64,000 bases of DNA. Source: Methanosarcina sp. KYL-1. GTDB lineage: Archaea; Halobacteriota; Methanosarcinia; Methanosarcinales; Methanosarcinaceae. Position numbers and translations under genes: made by a program. Shown here in pieces: positions 16,338-24,209 of this stretch. The stretch's first letter is position 1; every line of letters begins with the position of its first letter. Under the pieces are notes generated by a model. That model was not told the origin of the DNA. It was given only the letters and a program-made list of their open reading frames with translations, and did no database searches. Where the stretch lies: the NCBI RefSeq assembly GCF_024372725.1, contig NZ_VOUA01000009.1:1-64000 (forward strand). Direction: 5' to 3'.

Positions 16338-17474
16338 TCAGTCCTCCGCAAAAACCCCTTCCTCACGCAAGCGGTGCACCGTCTGTATCACGACTGCAGT
16401 CAGCGGCACGGCCAGTATCATTGCCAGGGCTCCCCCGACAACCCCGGCTGCGATCGTAACCAGGAACACGAGCAGCGGGTGGACCTTGAGAGTCGTCCCC
16501 AGAGCCCAGGTATTTATGGCATTCTGCAGCGCCCCGTTGGATATGGTCACCGCCACCGCGATAATCAGCGCCGTTTCTGCTCCCCCGGAACCAAAGGCGA
16601 TAATCACGGCAAAAGCCCCTCCAATGAAGGCGCCTATGTAAGGGATGAATGAAGTAAAAAAGTAGAGGATGAGAATCGAGCCCACCAGGGGCACTTTGAG
16701 GATAATCAGGGGGATGGCCACCACAATCGCCGTTATCGCCGCAGTGAGCGCGGTGCCCCGGAAATAAAGCCGTATGGAACGGCTGATGTCGGCAACGATA
16801 GCCGTACCGGTCCCGGGTTTTAACTTGAACTGCCGGGCCAGCCAGGCCTCCATTTCAGGCCCGTCCCGCAGGATGAAAAAGAGGATGAATACACTGAAGT
16901 ATACCCCTATCAGAAGCGCTGCAGCACTAGTAAATGTGCTGCTGAGGAGCCCTATAATTCCCTGGCCCAGCGCAGGCAGGGCGTTCGAGACTGCGGAGCT
17001 GATGGAATTGAGAGTCTCCTCTTTGATCTGGAACTGCAGCAGCCAGGCTTCCAGGCTTTCCCATCCGGCTTTGAGCTGGAATACTATCTCGGCTCCCTGG
17101 TCAATGAAACCCTTTACAAGGATCATGAACAGGGCGGCGGCACCCAGAAATATAAACAGCATGGTCAACACCGTGCCAACACTGCGGGGAACCCGCCGCC
17201 GCTCCAGCATGTCCACCAGCGGCCGAAAGACGATGCCGATCACCACCGCAACGAGCAGCGGGACGGTGATACTGCTCACTGTCGCAATGACGCTGAGGAC
17301 GGTGCTGGCGGCGAGCACTATGCCCAGAAAGAGCCAGCTAACCACACCTGCGCGGCGCAGCCAGTACGGTGCGCTCCGGGCAAAGTCGCTTCGAAGTTGT
17401 TTGTCCGTAATGTTTCTCCTCCCGGGATAGGACCGGAAGTTCCCGGGTCGCCGGTTGCCTGCCAGTCCCCCCAT
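16338..17474 (-). CDS. AI-2E family permease (first copy)
   Basis: A polytopic membrane protein of the AI-2E (PerM/TqsA-like) family, with two hydrophobic hairpins at the N-terminus, a central soluble segment (about 110-165) and four or more helices in the C-terminal half including the SFIPYIGAFIGG signature. Family members have been linked to autoinducer-2 export and to Na+/H+ exchange; the substrate here is unknown. The start is odd. The frame is open to an ATG at 17474, but the only strong Shine-Dalgarno (GGGAGGAG, 17415-17422) stands just before an ATT at 17411. It is downstream of a sulfatase (24-bp gap) and co-oriented, probably in the same operon. Confidence 0.88.
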   Translation of the reverse strand: MGGLAGNRRPGNFRSYPGRRNITDKQLRSDFARSAPYWLRRAGVVSWLFLGIVLAASTVLSVIATVSSITVPLLVAVVIGIVFRPLVDMLERRRVPRSVGTVLTMLFIFLGAAALFMILVKGFIDQGAEIVFQLKAGWESLEAWLLQFQIKEETLNSISSAVSNALPALGQGIIGLLSSTFTSAAALLIGVYFSVFILFFILRDGPEMEAWLARQFKLKPGTGTAIVADISRSIRLYFRGTALTAAITAIVVAIPLIILKVPLVGSILILYFFTSFIPYIGAFIGGAFAVIIAFGSGGAETALIIAVAVTISNGALQNAINTWALGTTLKVHPLLVFLVTIAAGVVGGALAMILAVPLTAVVIQTVHRLREEGVFAED

Positions 17475-17498
17475 CCGATCCGGTCTTCCGTCCTATCT

Positions 17499-19853
17499 TC
17501 ACTGCCTCGCCATGAGCATACGGATCTCGGCTTCCTTGTCCTCTATCAGCTTGCCGCTCACATCCACGGTCACACTGTACATTTTGCCGGTGAACTCAAA
17601 GGGAGGCTGGTAGTCGGGTGTGACCGGAGCCCCGGGAGCCGAGCCGCAGGTAACTCCGCTTGTCAGTCCAATTATAATCGGAGTCGTCACGGGAACCTCA
17701 ACCTGGCCTACTAATTTTCCGTCTATATAGAGCTGAGCCCTGCCTGGTGAACCCATGCCCTTTGCCACATCCGGCTTACCGGTAACTTCGAACTCAAAGC
17801 GGAGTTTATGCCTACCCTCCGGGACATTTTCCACGGACTCGATATGATAGAGGGTCCTGGCTACGTAGTTGTGAACCCAGTGCAGCTTTCTACCTTTGAT
17901 GTAGAAAGAATATCCTCCGTCGATACCCCCGTGGGCAAGCAGGACTCCTTCAGCCCCTCCCGGAGGAATCTCAACATCGGCAGTGATGCTGTGCGGGCGG
18001 TTGAGGACCCTGACCGCTGCATTCATGGGCACGACCTGGGTCCCGGGGTAATAGGTGTAATGTGTCCTTTCAGCGGCAATCTGAGGCCTTTCGTCGGCAA
18101 GGCGCAGCACTCCGCGGGCATCGATAGGCAGCACGTTGTATTTTCCGGCTTCCACATACCAGGTGGCAATCATCTCAATCAACTTCGGCCGGTTTTCCGC
18201 AGCCACATTATGGTTCTCGGTCCAGTCCTTCTCTATGTGATAAAGTTCCCAGCTTTTTGCATCCAGTTCGGTCAATTTCTCTGCCGGGATCGGTTCCCCA
18301 AAGGACTTTCCTGCTTCGGCGAAAGAGGGCCCTGGCCACGGACAGACCGCTCTCCAGTCGTCGTGGTAAATGGAGCGGTGCCCCATCATCTCGAAGTACT
18401 GGGTGTGGTGCTTTGAAGGTGCACCGGCATCATCGAAGCTATGTGCAAAACTGAAACCTTCTATGGGCGACTGGGTCACCCCTTTGATAACAGTCAGGGG
18501 CTCAATTCCCAGGCACTCAAGGACTGTAGGCACCATGTCAATAGCATGGGCGTACTGGGTGCGGACCTCACCCCTGCTCATTATTCTTCGGGGCCAGTGG
18601 ACAATGAAGGGGTCGCTGATGCCGCCGCGGTATGTTTCTCGTTTCCAGCGGCGGAAGGGTGTGTCTCCCGCCCAGGTCCAGCCCCAGGCATAGTGGTTGT
18701 AAGTTTCCGGGCCTCCCAGCTTATCCAGGGCTGCGAGGTTTTCCTCCAGCGATTCGGGTACATTGTTGAAGAAGAGGTTCTCGTTGACCGAACCCGTGGG
18801 GCCCCCTTCGGAACTTGCCCCGTTATCGGAAATCACCATGATCAAAGTATTGTCAAACTCCCCGATATCTTTCAGGAACTGCAGCAGCCTGCCGATGTGG
18901 TAATCTGTATGTTCCAGGAAACCGGCAAAGACTTCCATCATGCGGGCGTAGAGCTTCTTCTCCTCAGGCGAGCATTCATCCCAGGGTTTGACATCCGGGT
19001 CGTGACGGGATAGCTCGGCGTCTTTAGGAACTATGCCCAGTTCCTTTTGCCGGGCAAAGGTCTTTTCCCTGTAAGCCTCCCAGCCGTCGTCGAACTTGCC
19101 TTTATATTTGTCCGCCCATTCTTTGGGGACGTGGTGAGGGGCATGCATGGCTCCGGTGCAGAAGTACATGAAAAAGGGCTTGTTGGGTGCGACCTGCTTG
19201 GCGTCGGCAATGAACTGGATTGCTTTGTCCGCCAGGTTCTCATTCAGGGTGTAGCCCTCTTTGGGAGTTTTGGGAGGGTTAACGGAGTGGTTGTCGTAAA
19301 CCAGTTCAGGATAATACTGGTGGGTTTCGCCTCCCAAAAAGCCGTAGAAGCGCTCGAACCCTCTTCCTAAAGGCCAGCGTTCATAGGGTCCCGCTGACGA
19401 GATCTGGTCTGCCGGTGTCAGGTGCCACTTGCCGACGGCATAGGTATCGTAACCATGTTCCAGAAGCATCTCCGACAAAAAACCGTTTTCAAAAGGTATG
19501 TACCCGTTGTAGCCGGGATATCCTGTTGATCCCTCGGTGATGCAGGCCATGTTGTTAGAATGGTGGTTTCGCCCTGTCAGGATACAGGTGCGGGTGGGAG
19601 AACACAGCGCCGTTGTGTGCATATTGTTGTATACAAGCCCTCCCTCTGCCAGGCTGTCCAGATTGGGTGTATTAATGGGTGAGCCGTAGCAGCCTAGCTG
19701 TCCAAAGCCGGTATCGTCCAGCACGATAAACAGAACATTTGGAGCGCCTTGTTTAGCTCTCCGGGGTTCCGGCCAGGCTGATTCGGACCGGTCTGCCGTC
19801 CTTTCTATGATTCCGGAGAAGGCGGTTCCTGGTTTGTATTCTTTTAATGGCAT
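17499..19853 (-). CDS. Sulfatase (arylsulfatase, AtsD-like, Cys-type), second large copy
   Basis: A 784-residue paralogue of the enzyme at 9265-11622 with the same two-part layout. Metal residues are in VLDDTGFG (D46-D47), the formylglycine motif is C84-S-P-T-R, and a C-terminal beta-rich domain covers roughly 595-770 with GGAEGVLLAHG. No signal peptide is present. The ATG at 19853 is preceded by GAGGAGG and opens MPLKEYKPGT, which gives the reference N-terminus for its paralogue. The AI-2E permease follows 24 bp downstream. Divergence between the two large enzymes suggests different substrates rather than a recent duplication. Confidence 0.92.
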   Translation of the reverse strand: MPLKEYKPGTAFSGIIERTADRSESAWPEPRRAKQGAPNVLFIVLDDTGFGQLGCYGSPINTPNLDSLAEGGLVYNNMHTTALCSPTRTCILTGRNHHSNNMACITEGSTGYPGYNGYIPFENGFLSEMLLEHGYDTYAVGKWHLTPADQISSAGPYERWPLGRGFERFYGFLGGETHQYYPELVYDNHSVNPPKTPKEGYTLNENLADKAIQFIADAKQVAPNKPFFMYFCTGAMHAPHHVPKEWADKYKGKFDDGWEAYREKTFARQKELGIVPKDAELSRHDPDVKPWDECSPEEKKLYARMMEVFAGFLEHTDYHIGRLLQFLKDIGEFDNTLIMVISDNGASSEGGPTGSVNENLFFNNVPESLEENLAALDKLGGPETYNHYAWGWTWAGDTPFRRWKRETYRGGISDPFIVHWPRRIMSRGEVRTQYAHAIDMVPTVLECLGIEPLTVIKGVTQSPIEGFSFAHSFDDAGAPSKHHTQYFEMMGHRSIYHDDWRAVCPWPGPSFAEAGKSFGEPIPAEKLTELDAKSWELYHIEKDWTENHNVAAENRPKLIEMIATWYVEAGKYNVLPIDARGVLRLADERPQIAAERTHYTYYPGTQVVPMNAAVRVLNRPHSITADVEIPPGGAEGVLLAHGGIDGGYSFYIKGRKLHWVHNYVARTLYHIESVENVPEGRHKLRFEFEVTGKPDVAKGMGSPGRAQLYIDGKLVGQVEVPVTTPIIIGLTSGVTCGSAPGAPVTPDYQPPFEFTGKMYSVTVDVSGKLIEDKEAEIRMLMARQ

Positions 19854-20049
19854 TTATCCTCCTCTCAGTATTGGGATTTTCTGAAAAATGCAAAAAAATG
19901 CTAAAAAAATGGGGAAAGGAACCGACTTTCTGCTCCTCTCCCCCCATTCATTTTATTGAAGAATCTCTTGCAAGAATCGCTTTTTTCGCTTTTCCGGCAA
20001 TTTCCGGAAATATTTCCAATTCCCGGAGAGGTGTTTTTCCGGTCAAAAT

Positions 20050-20562
20050 TCAGTGTGCCGGGATAGCTTCTTCTTCAGCGAACATCTCGCGCAGTTTGTC
20101 TTCTTCTTCCTTGGACAGGTTGGAAGCAATAAGTTCAAACTTCATCCCTCTGGCAGCTTCAAATACCTTGTCCTGTACGGCATCGCTGGTAAGCAAAAAG
20201 AGGGCTGAGGTGCCTTCGGTCACTTTACTGCGGACCGACTTGATGAAATCATCACTAATACCCACGTCGGCAAAGGAGCCTGCCAGTGCCCCGAAAGCTG
20301 CTCCGACTACCATCCCGAAGATCGGAACCAGGAAGATAAGGCCGAACAGCATACCCCAGAATGCGCCGCTCAGTGCGCCTACTCCGGACATGCTGGTTAA
20401 TTGCTTCGTTTTTGGCTTCTTTTTGCCCATAGGCCAGGAAACGATTGCTGCGTCCTGCAGGTTGATCAGCTGTTGCTTGCTCAAATCCTCTACCACTTGA
20501 AGTCCATGTTCTGCACCGCCAGGGGTGTCAAATTTTAAAACTGTTAGAGTTGCTATATTCAA
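20050..20562 (-). CDS. DUF1269-family protein
   Basis: A protein of about 170 residues with a cytoplasmic alpha/beta start (ATLTVLKFDTPGGAEHGL), a Gly-rich hydrophobic pair of helices in the middle (about residues 60-105), and a C-terminal segment with TSALFLLTSDAV and a Glu-rich tail. This is the pattern of DUF1269 membrane-associated proteins, whose role is unknown. The start is odd. An AAGGAGGT is followed by TTG after one base (20562) and by ATA after six (20556); relatives, from memory, begin with Met directly before the ATLTV-type segment, which corresponds to the ATA. An in-frame ATG at 20619 has no good ribosome site. Confidence 0.82.
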   Translation of the reverse strand: MNIATLTVLKFDTPGGAEHGLQVVEDLSKQQLINLQDAAIVSWPMGKKKPKTKQLTSMSGVGALSGAFWGMLFGLIFLVPIFGMVVGAAFGALAGSFADVGISDDFIKSVRSKVTEGTSALFLLTSDAVQDKVFEAARGMKFELIASNLSKEEEDKLREMFAEEEAIPAH

Positions 20563-20689
20563 ACCTCCTTTTCGGTCTGGAATTTTTTTTCTTTCCAGAG
20601 ATTTCTTACTGGCCCGCATTTTCTTCAGTTTCGACGGCTGCAGCCTCCCAGGCCCGATAATGGTGAACCGGAATGGAAATGCAGCAAAT

Positions 20690-20919
20690 CATATCAGGGA
20701 AAAAGCCCTGCTCAAAGACAGGGGGCTCTTTTGGACCGGGATTTGAGGAATAGTAAAGTTATGACCGGGACATCGACCGTGTGATAGACAGGGATGTTTC
20801 GCATCTTCTGCCAGACGGCTCTCTAGAGCCTGCCACAGGCAGTAAACAACGTTCTCAGACCTAAGAATGATAACGCCGGAAAATGTAGTGCCCTGTGTGC
20901 CAGTTATGTCCCCTGTCAA
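20690..20919 (-). pseudogene. Sulfatase relic 2 (5' fragment)
   Basis: Behind the third leader module the minus strand encodes a GTTFSG segment, a tryptophan about ten residues on, then an ALESRLAEDA-like segment. This echoes the first ~35 residues of the large sulfatases (PGTAFSGII, W, RRAKQGAP). At DNA level the CCGGAAAATGT block at 20880 matches 11590. Frames shift between the putative start and this segment, and nothing of the catalytic core follows. It is the remnant of another sulfatase copy. Confidence 0.5.
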
Positions 20920-21040
20920 TTTTTATGTTGTTACCCCCAATTCGCGGAACCTGCAAGATTGCCCCCGAGCTTGCGGTTCAATAATTTACTTTTATATAAT
21001 TCCATTTTTATGTATATTTCTTTATGCATGTTGATTTATT
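20920..21040 (-). promoter_or_regulatory. Sulfatase-type leader module, copy 3
   Basis: Hairpin at 20947-20979 with arms GAACC(T)GCAAG and CTTGCGGTTC. It is followed downstream on the minus strand by GGGGGTAACAAC and an ATA codon, and preceded by an AT-rich TATA-like region near 20985-21020. It could still transcribe the DUF1269 gene through relic 2. Confidence 0.55.
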
Positions 21041-21104
21041 TTATCGGGTCTGCTGATACGGGTTACTTCTAAAAATTTAATGCGTACCCTTTCTTTCGAG
21101 GGAA

Positions 21105-21306
21105 GAAATAGACTACTAAAAGGAAACATAAATAAAGAGGCTTGAAAGCCTTTCTTCCCATGAGGCAGGATGAGAAAGCAGTATGTTGAAATCAGGGTCC
21201 CGTAAGTAAGGTGTAGAAATCAGAATATCAAAAAAGAAGGATGAAAAAATCAGAGGGAAGGGCTTCCTCTTCACCAGTTTATTTTGCAAGCAATTTTTCT
21301 CAGGGA
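21105..21306 (-). repeat. Partial composite repeat, copy D
   Basis: A degenerate fragment of the conserved central block of the composite repeat. The CTTCACCAGTTTATTTTGC and GCAAGCAATTTT segments match 393-418 of copy A, and the GAAAGCAGTATGTTGAAATC segment matches 333-352. No hairpin ends remain. Confidence 0.5.
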
Positions 21307-21315
21307 ACACTGATT

Positions 21316-21876
21316 TTACCATGCAGTTGCTGCCGCAGGTTTTCGCTCATTCTTCTCAGCGGCTTCAACTGCTTCTGCCAGCTCCTGCCCAACCATGGCA
21401 AGCAGTTCGGGTGTGATCATACCCTGGGAAACCAGCACTCCTCCTGCATCGTGGATCGCCTGCTTAAGGCTCTTAGCCCAGAGATGTTCGATGATAAAGA
21501 TGGCAGCTGCGGTATTCTCGGGGACAGCTTCGGTTATCTCCATGATATCTTTGTCAGTTATTCCGTAGTTTTCCTGGGCAGCTGCCAGGGCTCCTGCTTC
21601 CATGCCTGTCAGTGCTCCTTTTTCCCCCCCGGCCCCAAAACCTATAATCCCACCTATGACGGCGCCGAAACGCATTCTCTCCTCTTCGTCCAGCTGTGTT
21701 GCCTCCAGAGTAGCGATATTTCCATCTTCATCTTTCCACAGGAACAGCAGGTCAATAAGCCGTATCAGCTTTTTTTCCATGACTGATTCAAGTTCACGGC
21801 GGATCTGGCCGTGGAAGTCCGGGTTATCGAATACGATAACTAAGAGCTGCATAGGTCCATACATTACTTTAGACAT
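21316..21876 (-). CDS. DUF1269/DUF6325-like protein
   Basis: A 186-residue protein related in plan to the neighbouring DUF1269 gene. An N-terminal alpha/beta segment (GPMQLLVIVFD) is followed by an Asp/Glu-rich stretch, a Gly/Ala-rich pair of short hydrophobic segments (FGAVIGGIIGFGAGGEKGALTG), and a C-terminal helical part with AAAIFIIEHLWA and an Ala/Glu-rich tail. The role is unknown; related bacterial genes often sit in stress or envelope clusters (recalled, not searched). The ATG at 21876 follows a GGGGGA. It is separated from the first DUF1269 gene by relic 2 and a repeat. Confidence 0.7.
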   Translation of the reverse strand: MSKVMYGPMQLLVIVFDNPDFHGQIRRELESVMEKKLIRLIDLLFLWKDEDGNIATLEATQLDEEERMRFGAVIGGIIGFGAGGEKGALTGMEAGALAAAQENYGITDKDIMEITEAVPENTAAAIFIIEHLWAKSLKQAIHDAGGVLVSQGMITPELLAMVGQELAEAVEAAEKNERKPAAATAW

Positions 21877-22169
21877 TTGTTTTCCCCCATTGAAATTTTT
21901 CTTTTTTCTTCTTCTCTCTTCTTTTTCGCTCTCTTTTTTTCTCTTTATTCTTCTGCTGTCCCGCTCTCCGTCTACCTCCCCTCCTTTTTGCCGTTCTTCA
22001 TAGACGGCTCAGGGTTATCTGTATAAGCCGGGGAATCTACTCACATTTCCGACGGCTATCTTACCCTTTCCCCCCCAGAATTTTGCACTCGAAAAACAGT
22101 TTCAGCAGTATTGGCAATTCGATATATAACATCCAGTTTATATAAAATTGAGCACATATAATAATACAC

Positions 22170-22755
22170 GTAAGATCGGCTCCGTAGAAATCCTGTTTTA
22201 TTGTGGAAAAGGTCGCCGGGTTGTTGCCAATTCCTGGCCCCAATTAAGGCCGGTTGTTATCTTCATATCGTTCCCGAAGCTCTCACCGCCCGCCTCAGCG
22301 GGCGGTCTTTTCCGAATTCACTGAGAAAATTGCTTGAAAATAAACCGGAACAAAGAACTGTTGAAAAAAGAGCATTTCACTTTGATTTTCTATCCTGCTT
22401 TCTACGTCCTGCTCTCAACATTCCGCTTTTGACATGCCGCCACAAAGAAAATCACGACATGAAAAACGGAGAATAAATTTATAAAAAAGTGTTTTTAGTT
22501 GTCCATATGCTTTTATTCAGTCATCGTAATGACCTTTTTAATCAACCTGCTGTATTTTACTCAGTCATTGTAATAACCTTTTTGGTCGTTTAAATGTAGT
22601 TATCCCGTTATCGGAGTGACCTTTTTAGCTGTCCAGCGGTATTTTTTCAGGCACTTCACTACCATTTTTCGTCCTTTAAATATATTTTATGAAAAAGCCG
22701 GTCGTCTTCGACGACATGTGAGAGTGCCGGTACCTGAAAAGCAGATTGAAAAAAG
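22170..22755 (+). repeat. Composite hairpin repeat, copy C
   Basis: Same order as copy B. End GGCTCCGTAGAAATCCTG at 22175, a minus-oriented hairpin (about 22286-22304), the conserved block with AATCACGACATGAAAA, degenerate 44-bp-type units (22505-22680), and a plus-oriented hairpin (22701-22706 with 22710-22715) followed by TGTGAGAGTGCCGGTACC. The outer base pairs of the second hairpin are lost. The 1,067-bp gap 21877-22943 holds only this repeat and a pyrimidine-rich stretch (21890-21990). Confidence 0.72.
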
Positions 22756-22943
22756 GTTTCAAGGAATAATTAACAAAGGAATTACAGTTTTTTTATCCTA
22801 TCTAATCCTTTTGAACTTGTTGACATTCCAGTATGTTTTGAGTGCAATTTTGGAATCAATGCACCACGTTCCCCGAAAGCCTGAGGAGGGCAGGTAGGGA
22901 AATTAACCACCCTCTGTCATGTTGATGGCTCTTAAGGGTCTTT

Positions 22944-24020
22944 TCATTCTCCAGAGTTCCCGTTTCCTTCTCCCTGCTCTTCAGTTACCTCCTCCTTATC
23001 TCTATCCCCGCTTGATTCCATCAGTTTAGCAATCAAGCGTGTATCTTCGGAACTTTCCAGAATTATCTTTACAACTATTGTAAGGGGTACGGCAATCAGC
23101 GCCCCTGCAGCTCCCAGTATGAAGGACCAGTAAAACAGGGAAAGAAATACTATCGTCGGGGATAATTTAAGGCCTTTTCCTGCAAGAGAGGGGAAAAGGA
23201 CATTTTCTACGAGCATATTGACAAGACTGATACCTGCAAGGACAGCCACTGCCCCTATAGGCCCATACTTGAACAGGCCAAGGAGCATGGGTGGAATAGC
23301 GGCCATATAAAAGCCCAGGTAAGGGATATAACCGAACAGGAATGTAAGAAATCCCCAGAGAAGGGCAAAATCTATACCTCCGATAAAGAGCAGTATGGCA
23401 GTTCCGATTCCCCCAAGCAGGTTTGTCTCAGTCCTCAGGAGCATGTAATTTATGACTTTGCTGCTTAATTCGGTAAATTTCGAAAGACTTACCTGTTCAT
23501 CTTCAACTTCTCTTTGCACCCTTTCCGGTGCACTTGCAGCATCCAGAAGTAAAAACGTTGTTGTGACAACAATGAGCACAATTGTTGAGCCGGCACTTAA
23601 GGCTCCTGAAATAATTTCCCCGGACACACCGAAAGCAAATGCTGCAAGGCTTCGAAGGATCTCTTCAACGGAAACTCCAACTACAGGCAAATATGCTGAA
23701 ATACTGTCCAGAACACTCTGAAACTGGGTTTCATAGTTTGGAATCTGGTCACTGAGCTGGATTAGAGAGTTTACAAACAGAATTGCGGTCCCAAAAAAAA
23801 CAAAAATGAAAAAAAGGATTACCAGAAAAACGCTAACGGTTCCCGGAACCCTTTTCCTCATGAGCCAGCGAACCAGGGGGGCAAAGATTAGAAAGGCAAA
23901 AAGAGCAAAAAAAACCGGTATAAGTATAATTGAAATCGCCTTCATACCTAGTGTAAGGAGAACCGCAGCAGTGCTGTATATTAGAACTTTGGCTGGTGTT
24001 GAACTAGTATTTGCATTCAT
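22944..24020 (-). CDS. AI-2E family permease (second copy)
   Basis: A membrane protein of about 358 residues of the same AI-2E family as 16338-17474 but clearly divergent. There are two N-terminal helix pairs, a soluble segment around residues 80-130, and C-terminal helices with the FGYIPYLGFYMAAIPP signature and a VENVLFPSLAGKGL motif. The acidic C-terminal tail is rich in Glu, Gly and Asn. The ATG at 24020 is preferred (GGGGG nine bases upstream); in-frame starts at 24026 and 24095 are less likely. It stands alone between long non-coding stretches. Substrate unknown. Confidence 0.88.
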   Translation of the reverse strand: MNANTSSTPAKVLIYSTAAVLLTLGMKAISIILIPVFFALFAFLIFAPLVRWLMRKRVPGTVSVFLVILFFIFVFFGTAILFVNSLIQLSDQIPNYETQFQSVLDSISAYLPVVGVSVEEILRSLAAFAFGVSGEIISGALSAGSTIVLIVVTTTFLLLDAASAPERVQREVEDEQVSLSKFTELSSKVINYMLLRTETNLLGGIGTAILLFIGGIDFALLWGFLTFLFGYIPYLGFYMAAIPPMLLGLFKYGPIGAVAVLAGISLVNMLVENVLFPSLAGKGLKLSPTIVFLSLFYWSFILGAAGALIAVPLTIVVKIILESSEDTRLIAKLMESSGDRDKEEVTEEQGEGNGNSGE

Positions 24021-24209
24021 ATACATCCCCCAATCTTTCTTACCCCGAATTTTTCTTTTACTGCCTACTTTTTTTAAATTTTTATAGGCATGCATCCCTG
24101 TCTTAATTAAGGTATTAAGTTACTGAATTGGCACAATATGTATTAATATATAAATCCTATAATATATAAATTCACATATATATTTTTGGGATTTTTCCTC
24201 TTTTTCTCT

